Origin: Rhineura floridana
Taxonomy: Eukaryota; Chordata; Lepidosauria; Squamata; Rhineuridae
Reading direction: 5' to 3'
Length of the DNA: 64,000 nt
NCBI RefSeq assembly: GCF_030035675.1
Contig: NC_084489.1
Span: forward strand, 72,941,365-73,005,364
Shown: one piece after another, positions 30,398-40,570 of the stretch
Position numbering within the stretch: the first letter of the stretch is position 1
How the letters are laid out: the number at the start of each line of letters is the position of its first letter
Program-made: the position numbers and the translations under genes
The notes under the pieces: generated by a model
Told to the model about the DNA's origin: nothing
The model's input: the letters and a program-made list of their open reading frames with translations, nothing else
Databases searched by the model: none

Positions 30398-31254
30398 TTT
30401 GGTTAAATCCATTCCTTTAAAACTCACATAACAGGTAGCTGACCTAATTCTTCATTGCATTTGTTCCTGTTTCTTTAAAGGCAACTTACGCTGCTCTTCC
30501 TTAAGAGTCTGTATCTCCCCCTAAGAATTGGTTGCATAATGGCTAAGAACAAATTCCTCTTGCAAATATTTAAAATAGCACCTTGAGTAAGGGTCACTTT
30601 GCTGATTTTTTTTTAAAGAAAAGAAGGGGGTTCTGGAGGAGGTGGAATGGCTAATCTCTAAAAGTTAATTGTCATTCTGACAGTGTAAAAAGAGTAAAAA
30701 AGCAAGAACAGGAATGTTAATTTAGTAATTCCATGTGTAGTGGGGAGGTTTGTTCAACATTAATAATAAAATAAGCACATTGCAGAAGACAAATTATTTT
30801 GCCTCATTTGTTTAGACACCCAGTCTCCTAAGGCTTTGCAGAATGCTGACCTAAGGTGCATGTGGGAAGGACGCAACAGAGACTGCCTGAATCAATTACA
30901 GCTCAGTTTCCACAAATACTTGCCTAAAATATAAAAGCACTGAGAAAGCTGCTATCTTCACAGTGGGTAGTTATTAAAACAAAGTCCTGCAAATCGTCAC
31001 CCCCCTCAACCCCAAACACATGCATAATTCACATAGTATAATTGTCTTTGGCTTCAACTACTCTCCATCAAAACTGTTCTTCTGTAGTTCTCCAGTGCTG
31101 GAATCCATCTCCGTAAAGCCCCGTCTTCTCTTCCCAGAAGTATTTTGCTATGACTGCAGAATGCACAAAGATGGAACAGCAGCTTCTGTTTCCAAACGCT
31201 CTTGTTCTTTTTTAGCATTATTAATATCAGTTCTCCTCATGTCCTCATAAGTTT
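30398..31254. other. Intronic, nothing recognised
   Basis: AT-rich unique-looking sequence. Confidence 0.35.
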
Positions 31255-31690
31255 GCAATGTAATTTAAAATTCTCACAAAAATTCATCAGCACTTTAGTG
31301 CATTTTTGTCTCAATATACACTTTTTGTGTGCATTTTTTGCCTAATATTTGTGAAATGCCCTTCTTGGTGAGGTGCCTCTGGTCCCTCACTATTTACTTT
31401 CAGAAGGAACTTAAAAACAGTCCTGTTTACCCAGGGAATTGATTGCCGATAGACACTGGCCATGGCAACCATGAAATTATTAGCTATGTAAAGGTATGTA
31501 AATCTTTTCTGATATATTTTAATTTTTAATTGTATTGTTTTATTACTTTAGTCCTTTGGTAGGAAGGGCAGTATAGAAACTTTAATAAATAAATAAATGT
31601 GCACATTTTGCATGCCATTTTATCTAACTGAATGCATTTTCATGTGCCATTTTGCATTGCAAGTCATTCGCATATTCTCCCTCTGTGTTC
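31255..31690. repeat. AT-rich repeat split by an L2 tail
   Basis: The left part (about 31255-31355) has TTTAGTGCATTTTTGTCTCA and GTGCATTTTTTGCCTAATAT. The right part (about 31602-31690) resumes with TGTGCACATTTTGCATGCCA. Inverse orientation relative to 29430-29830. Confidence 0.5.
31360..31601 (+). mobile_element. LINE 3' end inserted in the AT-rich repeat
   Basis: GAAGGAACTTAAAAACAGTC and CTGTTTACCCAGGGAATTGA correspond to the LINE C-terminal LKTxLF region. CCTTTGGTAGGAAGGGCAGT, ATAGAAACTTTAATAAAT and (AAAT)n close it. A different 3'-tail variant from the L2 copies at 8 and 30 kb. Confidence 0.65.
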
Positions 31691-32126
31691 CTTGTGGCAT
31701 TAAAAGGTGTCCTGAATCATGCGGCTGGGAAATCTCCCTGAGATAGGTCCACTAAACAGGTTGCAGACTTGGACCCTCAGGTGATGTGCAGCTGCCACTC
31801 TCTCAACTGATTTCCGACCACTGGCCTATATGCGTTTGAACATGAATAGGGGGGAAAGCATTTTGGGGGTTACAGATCACTTAAGCTAGTTTTCAGGGTG
31901 TTTGCTCCTGCTGTGCTCAGTGTGCACGAGTGCTCTGCAGAATGACAGCAGCAGCAGCAGCAACAAGCAGGTCATGGTCTAAATTTCTGACAGTGGGGAA
32001 GATGAGAGTGTGAGAAAGCAAGATACGAGGATAATAGGGATGATGATGTTGTTGTCATTATTTTCAGTCCCGTCACAGGGATGTTTGCAAATTAATTAAC
32101 TAATTAAAATGGCTTACTTCAGTTGC
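31691..32126. other. Intronic, nothing recognised
   Basis: Contains a short (CAG)n run near 31948. No repeat end is identified. Confidence 0.35.
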
Positions 32127-32134
32127 CTTCAGCA

Positions 32135-32400
32135 CAGGGATGGACAGACTTTGCAGGATTGACTTCGTTTTTTTACTGGAATCATGAGATCCACCAGCTA
32201 AAGCAAAAGATACACACTTAGAAATAAATAAGAGTCCTGCCACACAAACATCTATTCCAGATACTGCCCCCTAACTTTCTTCATTTCAGATTTACCATTT
32301 GGGGGGCATTCTGAATTATTCGTCAGAAATCCTTGCTGATCTATTACAACTTACCCAGAGATCTACCAGTAGTTTCCAAGCTGCCTTCTGCCCATCCCTG
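32135..32400. mobile_element. CAGGGATGG-type MITE
   Basis: The left end is CAGGGATGGACAGA and the right end TCTGCCCATCCCTG, a 266-bp span. hAT-like termini, but the flanks (CTTCAGCA, CTCTCTAG) do not give a clear duplication, so the ends are provisional. Confidence 0.5.
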
Positions 32401-32519
32401 CTCTCTAGTACTGGTGGTGAAAGCTTCTCCTTCCACGTGGATAAGCTTGGTTGGATAAAGATCTTTACTTTTAGACTCGCTGTAGAGCTGGGTATGTCTT
32501 TCCCTTCTCAAGTGCCTTT

Positions 32520-32715
32520 AGTTGGTTTGGATTTTATTCAAAGATGCACAAATGGCATTCAGCTCACGCAATGGGACAACCCCTTCCGTTCCCCCACAGT
32601 CCCCCCGAAAATCTGCTCCAGATGGTCCACTGACTCCATGGAACAGATTTTGAGGGTGCACAGGGGGCTGCAGAGGAGAGGGAAGTTTTGTTTCACAAGC
32701 AGAAGTCTGTTGCAT
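32520..32715. repeat. Unclassified repeat, copy A
   Basis: CAGTCCCCCCGAAAATCTGC, GAACAGATTTTGAGGGTGCA and GAGAGGGAAGTTTTG match in order with CCCTAAATCTGTTCTGGGG and AGAGTAGATTTGGAGATGGG at 33060-33232. A squamate repeat of unknown class. The long open frames crossing it on both strands are not genes. Confidence 0.45.
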
Positions 32716-33059
32716 GGGTGGAATGACAGTGCTGGATGCAACTCTTGGTTCTTTGTACTTCTCCAAGTATGAAACTTGCCACTTACTTGCTGTACAGAAA
32801 CACTGCTTCCTCTCAGGATAGTTATTCTGAGAATGTAAAAAAGAAGAGCCCCTATTGGTTACATACACAGTTGTGCTAATCTGCCAGTGTGCCATATCAT
32901 CATGATGTGACACATAGGTGAGAGGGGGACCTTGAGAGACATCCCTATGGGATTGTGAAACAGCTGAAGCTGCACAAGGTCAAAAGAACTTCATTGAAAA
33001 GAAACAAGTGCATTTCTCTGTGGAACAGATACATTCAACATAGGGCAAGGCAGTCGTTC

Positions 33060-33232
33060 CATCAGCACAAAGACTTCTCCTTGTGCAGCAGAATGATCTT
33101 TCCCTTTCCTCCACCCCTGTGTGCCCCCTAAATCTGTTCTGGGGTTTTCCCCAACCTTCCAGAGTAGATTTGGAGATGGGCAGGAGAGGAGGGAAGCCCT
33201 GTTTTGCTAGTGCTAACCCAGGGCTAGTGCAA
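33060..33232. repeat. Unclassified repeat, copy B
   Basis: CTTCTCCTTGTGCAGCAGAA precedes the segment shared with 32520-32715, 0.5 kb upstream. Two copies this close may be a local duplication. Confidence 0.45.
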
Positions 33233-33278
33233 AAGTTAGTTAAATACTGCTCTAAATATTCAGTTGAAACATACAGTA

Positions 33279-33527
33279 CAGTAGGGCCCCGCTTTACAGC
33301 ACTTTGCTTTACAGCGTTCCACTAATACAGCGGTTGTCAATTGCAGAAAGGCCCCACTCCTATGGCGCTTGTTCCGCTTTTACGGTGGTCTTTGCTCATT
33401 GCGCGCAATTTTCGTGTCATTTTTGCGTGACGTGCACCATTATCTTCAATGCGTTCTGCTTTACAGCGGTTTTCGCTTTACAGTGGAGGTTTGGAACGTA
33501 ACCCGCTGTATGAGTGGGGCCCTACTG
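33279..33527. mobile_element. Tigger/pogo-like MITE
   Basis: The 12-bp perfect termini CAGTAGGGCCCC and GGGGCCCTACTG are flanked by TA at 33277-33278 and 33528-33529, the Tc1/mariner target duplication. Interior 249 bp, CpG-containing, no transposase. GCTTTACAG occurs four times in the same orientation (33291, 33306, 33458, 33475), clustered near both ends. Confidence 0.85.
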
Positions 33528-33600
33528 TATGTGAATGAAAGAAACTTGAAATATCATAACTTTCCCTTTAAGAAACTAGAACGGAGAGGTTTTTTCTAGG

Positions 33601-33932
33601 TAAGGTGTCCGTGTGTTCCTGCGTTTCAGAGGGCAGTCCTCTATTTGAAAGGCTGTCCAGTCCAAGTTCCATGTAAAGATAAGGAGCCTTAAGAAAGGAG
33701 AGCAATGCTGGGGCCTTGAAGCTGCCCATAAGCTGGTAGCTCCTGGACTGAACAGGCACACAAGTCACCTGGTAACAGTTTTCCCCCACTACAGTGAGAT
33801 TATTTCGTATTTCTATTTAAATTATAGTAATGATTTCTGAATTTTGTTGAATGCTGGATAAACGAGGATAGCATATGCAATTTTATTAAATTACTTTGCC
33901 CGCTGTTAGTTGATACCCAAATGGCCACCCTA
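33601..33932. mobile_element. GGGTGGCCA-type MITE, copy 1
   Basis: It starts TAAGGTGTCC and ends ATGGCCACCCTAC. Internal GAGGGCAGTCCTCTATTTGA, ACAAGTCACCTGG and AGCATATGCA align in order with 58932-59290. TA next to a GGGTGGCC terminus suggests Tc1/mariner, but this is unproven. Confidence 0.55.
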
Positions 33933-34424
33933 CTTTAAATGGCATCTTCCCCTTGGGGCAATGGTAGCACCACAACAGGAATTGAATCTAGAGGTATTTT
34001 TTACAGGCATTTCGTAGCCCCATGGATGAGATCTGACGTGACTGCTGATTCTGTGTCACTCAGGCTGGTTCAGCTTACCTCTTGGGACTAGCTGTGATAA
34101 ACAGGTGCAGCTTGAGATTGTGGGTTTGGAACACGCTGATTCAACATGTACTTCCAAACTTCCCATTTGCAGCTCCTCTGTAGTGTGGTGCTTAGGAGCA
34201 AAAGCACTGACACAGTGCTGGATGAAGTGAGATCAGGATGTGTCTGTAACGTCACAGAGGTGGCAGAGTGATGGTAAAACAGCTTGGGGTGACTTTTTTT
34301 CAGCAGAAAAACTTTAGGGAGGGTTAAGTCCCAGGCTCCAAGGCTGCCTGCTCTGTAAGCTGCTTTTTCAATACAAATATTGGCTGTTGAGGGTTGTTTT
34401 TTTTAAACATGCATTTGCATGTAA
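33933..34424. other. Intronic, nothing recognised
   Basis: Unique-looking sequence before the SINE. Confidence 0.35.
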
Positions 34425-34665
34425 AGCCATTGGTGGTGTAGTAGTTAGAGTGCTGGACTAGGATCTGGAAGACCAGGGTTCAAATCCCCACTTAGCCATG
34501 AAGCTTAGCCATGAAGGGTGTCCTTGGACCAGTCACTGTTTCTTAACCTTACTTACCTCACAGGGTTGTTGTGAGGATAAAATGGGGAGGGGAGAAGCCA
34601 TGTATGTATGCCTCCTTGAGGCCCTTGGAGGAAAGGTGTGATACAAATCTGATAATAAAGTATAA
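34425..34665 (+). repeat. tRNA-headed SINE with a TTGTTGTGAGGATAAAATGG body
   Basis: The head is GGTGGTGTAGTAGTTAGAGT with the B-box-like CAGGGTTCAAATCCCC. The body is ACTTACCTCACAGGGTTGTT and the 3' end CCCTTGGAGGAAAGGTGTGA, ACAAATCTGATAATAAAG. The tail differs from the BovB tail of the SINEs at 13.4 and 58.1 kb and resembles L2-type LINE ends, so a different LINE partner is likely. Confidence 0.85.
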
Positions 34666-35392
34666 TTTCTCCCTGAGCTTTTCATTTATGTTAGTGTCAG
34701 ATACAGAGACTATTTCATTTTGTATCATAAGGACTACAACCTTTTTCTAAAAGAAAAGGGATATTTAAATTCTAAAGCTAAGCCTCTTTTTGCTAATTGT
34801 GCCAACAATTTCAGCGATCAATCTCTTCTCAAAATAAGGAAACCTAATACAGCTACAGAGTGCAATCCTAACAATATTTGCTCAGCAGAAAGTACCACTG
34901 AATTCAATGAGACTTACTCCCAGGTAAATGGAGTTAGGATTGCAGGTTTAGCTCCTCAGCCTTTGAGGATTCCATTGTGTTTATATTCCACTGTCTCTAC
35001 AGTATCTGAACAGTGAAACAGGAAAGCATGAGTTAAATAAGATGGGGTTGTCAGCCTTGATGTGAAGCCTCTAGCTTTTGTTAGTTTCTATTTTTTAAAA
35101 TTTGATATGTGGTTGAGAACATTAGCGGCATTAAACTGCTATGCTCTTGGAGGTATATTTACAAACAACATCCATTGACTTTTCCCCACCTCTGCTAGTA
35201 TTCAGAAGCAATTAGAGAAGGTTAAACTGATTTGGAACAACGTACAAGGTTAAGAAAAAGAAGCATTTTTGTAGTGATATAGTTCATCTGTCTTTATAAA
35301 CAAATACAGATGCTTTTGCAAATATTTTTGTATGATGCAAGATAGGCAGAATGATTCACCACCAAATTTGGAGGGGAGAAACACAAACATAA
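34666..35392. other. Intronic, one short palindromic repeat inside
   Basis: 34858-34958 (GTGCAATCCTAACAATATTT, CACTGAATTCAATGAGACTT, GTTAGGATTGCAGG) is a copy of the short palindromic family. The rest shows nothing recognised. Confidence 0.4.
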
Positions 35393-35718
35393 TTAGGGAT
35401 GTAAGAAGGCATTGTTTTCTGTTCCGCCCTGGAATTGTCACATGTAGCGATTCCATTCTGCTGCAGTTCGTCTTCTGCTAAAAATGTTATTCATCTCACT
35501 GTCTGCTGTGGTGAAATTACGTAATTTGTGTAATTTATGTGATTACATTATTCCACCCCATTCATTTCAGTACAAAGGAAATGCAATACAAATGGGGGAG
35601 GGGATGTAATCAATTATGTATCATTTGCAGACTGAAAAGCAACAACAATAAATACTGATCGTATTCACTGGATTGATTTCTGTTCTGGTCAGGAGATAAA
35701 TAAGCAAACATCAGCTCC
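35393..35718 (+). repeat. Repeat X, copy 1
   Basis: ATGTAAGAAGGCATTGTTTT, TTCCACCCCATTCATTTCAG and TGGATTGATTTCTGTTCTGG match, in the same order, the reverse complement of 58578-58928. This is a MITE- or SINE-sized element of unknown class. Confidence 0.6.
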
Positions 35719-37106
35719 TGTTTTTATTATCATTGGAATTCTCCAACATCCTCACCTGTAACCAAACATGGCATACTATCTTTTACTTTCTTCTCCCCAT
35801 TTTAGAAGTAATTATTTACTTCCCTTGCTACAATTGTACTTGGAGCATCAACAATACGTAAAAATACAACAACAACAACAATAATAAAAAGAATAGAAAT
35901 AAAAATAGAATTAAAAGCCCACTGCAATTCATTGCTAAAGGAAGGTTTGGTTGCATACTGTTTGAGATTAATTTCATGCATTTCCCGACTGCAACATTCT
36001 TTTATCAACGTATCCCAATAATGTAGATTAAGGTAAAAATTCCATTTTAGCTGTCTCAATGCATATTCATCAGATGAAAGCCCAGACAATTATTCTAATA
36101 GTTTCTCTGCCAGGATTTGACAGACACTTGATTTGACAGAATAATCTCTAAGAATTTTTCTGGATTATTTTTTGGGGGGGGAGAAGGGGGAGTTGTATGA
36201 CACAAATGTGAAATGTAAGCAGACTGAGAAGTGATTTCACTATCTTTTAAATGTTGGTTTGCTTTTTTTTTTTACACAATTTTAAAGTGTTTTAGTTTGG
36301 GCAAATGAAATACTCCCAAGATAAACAGTGAGGCACAAAAACAAATGCTGCAGAAACAATTGAGAATAGAATAGCTTTAGTAGGATACAGTGGTGCTCCA
36401 AAGGGGTATCGTTAGCACACTTCCCTCCCTAAACAGCAGGAGAAGCAGAAGGAATGTTATGTTTTTCTCACCAGTTAACATTGTGATAATCTCTGATTAC
36501 ATATAGAGGAATAAGCAATGTAATTCATAATAAATCAGCAGTTTGGATAACAAATGTTCTGGCTGGACAAGCTTGTGAATGGAAAACCAAACTCATCATT
36601 AGTATATTCCCAAACAAAAAATGGCATCAAGACTGAAATCTGCAGTCAGAAGGATGTTTGCAGCACAAAGCAGAAAAATGGCTTTGCTATTTTGTCAAAG
36701 GAAAGGAAGAGGAGGGGGCTAAAAACAGGCGCTGAAAGATTGATCTTTATGAATAGCAATAGTCTTAGCAGAACAAAAATGCCCAATGTGTTCAGGTGGT
36801 AACAACCTTTCTCAGGGACACAGTATTGAGTTTCTTCTATCAAGGCAACATCTCCCATAAAGGATGATCTTTCAGCACCTTTTTGTGATTGTTTTGCTTC
36901 CTTTGCTCTTTTGATGTGTGCCCTCCCCTCCCATTTTTTTTCCATTTTGCTAATCTGTACAAAGAAATGATGGGTGGAAATGGTTTTAAAATCTCACAGA
37001 ATTCCCAGTGTGTTTTGAATGTCTGTGTTCTTCTTGGGATAGAAGTCACACTCAGTAACTCCAAAAAAAGCTACAGCTTAGTAAGATCAGTTTTGAGACT
37101 TGTATA
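35719..37106. other. Intronic, unique-looking with a possible conserved block
   Basis: 35920-36130 (TTGCATACTGTTTGAGATTA, CAATGCATATTCATCAGATG, GATTTGACAGACACTTGATT) is complex AT-rich sequence of the kind often conserved near developmental genes. A (CAA)n run lies at 35866-35880. Confidence 0.35.
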
Positions 37107-37107
37107 T

Positions 37108-37267
37108 TAGGGTTGCCAGAGGCAAAAGAAGACAGGCATCCTGCACCTTTAAGAGTTGTGTAAAAGATGGAAATTCAGTGGGTTCAGCTTGCCATGCTAC
37201 ACGTTCCTCTTCTACACAACTAAAGGTACAGGAGGACTGTATCATTTTCTGTCTGGCCTCACCCTAT
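37108..37267 (+). mobile_element. GGGTTGCCAG-type MITE, diverged
   Basis: TTAGGGTTGCCAGAGGC at the left, TGCACCTTTAAGAGTTGTGT inside, CTAAAGGTACAGGAGGAC and CTGGCCTCACCCTA at the right. Same family as 26917-27082 and 46391-46560. Confidence 0.55.
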
Positions 37268-37319
37268 TTAAAATAGCTGAGCATAGGAAAAGCTGCTCTC
37301 TCCAAAGCATACAATCCTT

Positions 37320-37540
37320 TATATTTTAATTAAAATATTTCTATACTGCTCTTCCTTGAAAGTCAAGTGTGTTTTATAGTCATCTCCCTAAAAAAAAAAT
37401 AGTGAAACTAGAAAAAATTACAAAATCCATAATAGAAAAATATGAATGTTAAAAGCTTGGTAACGATAGGAGCAGATGCTTGACTAAATAAATAAATAAG
37501 TCTTCAACAAGTGCCTAAAACCAGTCAAGGTTGGTGTTTG
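37320..37540 (-). mobile_element. LINE 3' end, antisense
   Basis: The minus strand reads AGGCACTTGTTGAAGACTTA, corresponding to LINE LKT, then a T-rich UTR and GAAGAGCAGTATAGAAATAT. Strongly diverged. Confidence 0.45.
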
Positions 37541-37554
37541 CCTTGCCTGTATGG

Positions 37555-37690
37555 CAGATATGGGAAACCTTTGCTCCTCCAGATGTTGCTGAACTGCAAC
37601 TCTCATCATCCCTGGTCATTGGCCATGCTTGCTAGGGCTCATGGGAATTGTAGTTCAGCAATCTCTGGAGGACCCATGGTTCCCCACTAG
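37555..37690. mobile_element. hAT-type MITE, diverged
   Basis: CTCCTCCAGATGTTGCTGAA, CATGGGAATTGTAGTTCAGC and CTCTGGAGGACCCATGGTTC occur in the order expected for the CAGGGGTGG family. Target duplication not readable. Confidence 0.7.
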
Positions 37691-37799
37691 TGGAAGTTGA
37701 TTCTAAGGGCTGGGTTCCACTGCAAAGAAGGGACTTCCTCTGATTGCTGCCAGAAGGATTTTTGCAGGCTGAGGGTCAACCTGGAGATTGTATCTGGGG

Positions 37800-37858
37800 C
37801 TCATCTGGGAGTAAGCCCCATTGGGTTCAATGGGCTAACTTCTGAGTAGAAAATAACA
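37800..37858. repeat. Short palindromic repeat
   Basis: GGGAGTAAGCCCCATTGGGT and TCAATGGGCTAACTTCTGAG form the core palindrome of the family clustered at 13.1-14.1 kb. Confidence 0.6.
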
Positions 37859-37914
37859 GTTTTTTTCTGTGCTCAGCTATTGTAAACTAGTATGCAAGTG
37901 TATAAAATGATGTA

Positions 37915-37975
37915 TGGTGTGGGCTGCTGCTGGGAGGAAGGGCGAAATATAAATCAAATAATAAATAAATAAGTC
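37915..37975 (+). mobile_element. L2 LINE 3' tail, minimal
   Basis: GGTGTGGGCTGCTGCTGGGA, AGGGCGAAATATAAATCAAA and (AAAT)n form the CTGGGCTCCTGCTGGGAGG-type L2 terminus. Confidence 0.75.
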
Positions 37976-38164
37976 TTTCTTCCTCTCTCAAAATACTAAA
38001 AACTGGGTTCATCTAATGACGCTGAACATTGGAAGATTCAAGACAGACAAAAGAAAGTACTACCTTGCACAGTGCATAGTTCAACAGCGATATTTGCTAC
38101 CACCACATGTGGAAATGGGCACTTTTAAATGGGGATTAAGCATTCATGAAGCATTCATAACACA

Positions 38165-38393
38165 ATCAATGGCTACTAGCCATGATTGCTGAATGCTGCT
38201 TCCATTATCAGAGGCAGCCTTCCTATGAATGCCAGTTGCTGGGAAACACAAGTGAGGAGAGTGCTGTTATGCTTGTGCCCTCCTTGCAGGTTTCCCATAG
38301 GCATCTGGTTGACCACTGGTTGGAGAATAGGATGCTGGACTAGATGGGTCTTTGGTCTGATCCAGCAAGGCTATTCTTATGTTCATAAGTGGC
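38165..38393 (+). repeat. Squamate GGCTACTAGCCATGAT repeat
   Basis: TACTAGCCATGATTGCTGAA, CCAGTTGCTGGGAAACACAA, GCATCTGGTTGACCACTGGT and GCTGGACTAGATGGGTCTTT lead into TTCTTATGTTCATA. The order and terminus match a very common squamate repeat. The ending suggests a CR1-like LINE 3' end, but I am not certain of the class. Confidence 0.7.
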
Positions 38394-39139
38394 ATGACTG
38401 GCCCTACTAAGCTCTCATCTTTTTTGGAGCTATTGGGAAGTGAGTTTTGTTCAGGGAAGAACCCGAACATTCAAAACACATTAGGAATGCTGGAAGTTTT
38501 TTAAACTCCAATTTTTCAATAAATCTTTGTATAGATTTGCTTTGTCAGTCTTGTGCAGAAAAAATGATTAAGCCTTCTTTTGCTTCCATTCTTGTTAGTT
38601 TATTGGCAAGCCAGGTGACTTAGGCTTTTAGCCTTTTTTTTTTTTTTAAAGCCTTATTTCTAAACAGTTAATGAATTGATTAAATGTAATAGTATCTAGA
38701 TTTTGTCAAAATGTAATATATAGGTGCCTTTAAAAAAATACTCAAGGGAAATGCAACAGAACATTTTAAGCAAAACATAACCACTGTTATGTTACATTTT
38801 TAAAAGCTGCCGTTCCAACAAATATTTTCTTAAAGTTGAATTGCTGCAATATAAGAGAACCTCAAACATGCCCTTGACCACTGGTTAAAAGTAAGCCTGT
38901 TCCCATGATGTAAATGAGGGGCACTTTTTACTGGTAAGCTGTGAATCAACCAATTTAGTTGATTGACCTAAACAAATAAACTAAATTCTACAGCCCTACT
39001 CATGATAATATAAATGGAGGCAGGATCAGGTTCTTAAGCAGTATGTTGTACTCCCCCCACTCCTGCTGCCGCCAGACTAAATTCAAATGACTTCAAACTG
39101 GATTTCTTTCAATCCGTGCCACCTTAAATCCATCCTTTT
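38394..39139. other. Intronic, nothing recognised
   Basis: AT-rich unique-looking sequence with a T run at 38633-38646. Confidence 0.35.
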
Positions 39140-39235
39140 GTTTGGATTTATTTACTACATTTATATGCTGCCTTTCTGCCAAGGCAGAAAGTTCACAGTG
39201 TAAAATAATGGCTTACAATATAAGAGATAAAACGT
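39140..39235 (-). mobile_element. LINE tail fragment, antisense
   Basis: The minus strand of GGATTTATTTACTACATTTA and ATGCTGCCTTTCTGCC reads as a GGCAGAAAGGCAGCATATAA-type terminus, similar to antisense LINE tails at 1.0 and 41.5 kb. Confidence 0.4.
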
Positions 39236-39264
39236 CTAGTAAGCTTTAGGTTGACTAATGTCAT

Positions 39265-39410
39265 GAAAAGGCCATAGCTGAATAGTGGAGCATCTGCTTA
39301 AATCGCAGAAGGTCCCAGATTCAGTCCCCAGCATCTCCAGGTAGGGCTGGGAGCAACTACAGTTTGGAATCCTGAAGAGCTGCTTCTAGTCAGTAGACTA
39401 GGGGTGGGGT
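39265..39410 (+). repeat. tRNA-derived SINE (TAGCTCAGTGGTAGAGCATC family), 5' part
   Basis: GCCATAGCTGAATAGTGGAG, CATCTGCTTAAATCGCAGAA, GGTCCCAGATTCAGTCCCC and CATCTCCAGGTAGGGCTGGG. The B-box-like region is recognisable. The 3' half is missing or decayed. Confidence 0.75.
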
Positions 39411-39849
39411 TTGCTGCCTAGTTCTGATCCACTTGTATTCTAATAGCCCATCATTCCATCCCGATCCACCCTTCTTTTGTTCCTGCTTGCTGATTCGATC
39501 TGCTGTGGGGGTTTTTGGTTGAGAAAAAAGAATGGCATAACTTTTAACGCAAATGCCTATGTAAATGATCCTGGTGTTCCATGTGGTTTATATTTTCCTA
39601 TTTATCACACCAACACGCTGTTACAAATACATCAACTTAGAAGAAATTATGAAGATAATTACATAAAATTGGGGGGGGGGATCTGAAAAAAAAATCCATG
39701 CTGATTACAGCCGTGGCCCACCACAAAAAACCAGTGCCAATGACAGCTGCAGCGTGCCGCAAAAAATCAGTGCTGGTCCGAAAAGACAGCAGACTGTCGA
39801 ATTCAGTCGGAATCCGGTACTATTTAGCGGATATTCTCCCCCATTCCTG
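39411..39849. other. Intronic, with a short tandem of unknown origin
   Basis: 39713-39780 holds two roughly 35-bp units (CCACAAAAAACCAGTGCCAA and CCGCAAAAAATCAGTGCTGG) in a CpG-richer patch. A G9 run lies at about 39671-39680. No gene. Confidence 0.4.
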
Positions 39850-39857
39850 GTGTAGAT

Positions 39858-39959
39858 CAGGGTTCCATCCAGATGTTGGAGTATAACTCCCATCAGCCCC
39901 AACTAGCATGGTCTGAGCTGTAGTCCAACATGTGGAAGGAGCCACATTGGCTATCCTTG
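39858..39959. mobile_element. hAT-type MITE with perfect TSD, inside a SINE
   Basis: CAGGGTTCCATCCAGATGTT, AACTCCCATCAGCCCC and GTAGTCCAACATGTGG mark the body. GTGTAGAT is duplicated exactly at 39850-39857 and 39960-39967. The sequence right of it is SINE 3' end, so the insertion is nested. 102 bp, an internally shortened copy. Confidence 0.85.
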
Positions 39960-40026
39960 GTGTAGATAATACTGGGCTAGATAGGCTCGACACTCTGCCC
40001 TGTACAAAGCAGCTCCCTGTGTTTCT
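39960..40026 (+). repeat. tRNA-derived SINE 3' end
   Basis: GTGTAGATAATACTGGGCTA, GATAGGCTCGACACTCTGCC and AAGCAGCTCCCTGTG correspond to the 3' part of the family at 53434-53625. The 5' part left of the hAT insertion is not recognisable. Confidence 0.6.
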
Positions 40027-40139
40027 ATTGTATGCAGAGATGCCTTTAAAGACTGCCTCTAAATTATAATTAGTACAAGTTAGTAGAATACTCACAAGGC
40101 CAGGACACTAGAAACATCTTCTTCATGTTTAAGCACAGT

Positions 40140-40570
40140 TCAGAGTGTTGGTGTGCACCTTCAGAGCCTTCCACAGTTTGGGATCGGGGCACCTGAAGGA
40201 ACATCCGCTTTCACATTAACCTGCCTGTGTGCTGATATTGTTTTTGGATGCATCTGAAATGAGATGAGGTGAGGGCCTCCTCGGATGTTGCAACATGTTT
40301 TACAGAACTCGCTCTCCAGGGACGCTTGCTTGGTTCCTACTTTGATATCAATTTTGACACTAAGTAGTGACCTTTTTATTTTTCCCTGGGCTCTTATCAT
40401 CTGAAAAGTCTTTTAATCACTGTTTTTTATTGCTGGCTTGATCCTGTTGTCTTACTAGAATTTGCTCATGTTTAAATGCATTTTTATCTTGTTGGGTGTA
40501 GGCCTTTATAAACCTTTCTGGGTGTCTGTGTTAAATGAAATAGAAACTGTAATGGGATACACTCTACAAA
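40140..40570 (+). mobile_element. LINE 3' end (different subfamily)
   Basis: GATCGGGGCACCTGAAGGAA, GTGAGGGCCTCCTCGGATGT, CTCTCCAGGGACGCTTGCTT, TGACCTTTTTATTTTTCCCT and a T-rich UTR with TATAAACCTTTCTGGGTGTC follow the order of a LINE C-terminus plus UTR. Frames are broken. The subfamily differs from the L2 copies at 9-11 kb. Confidence 0.55.

Noticed and set aside
32299-32913. 157-codon (+) and 131-codon (-) open frames as a new gene
   Set aside because: They overlap on opposite strands and run across a MITE end and an interspersed repeat; no domain.
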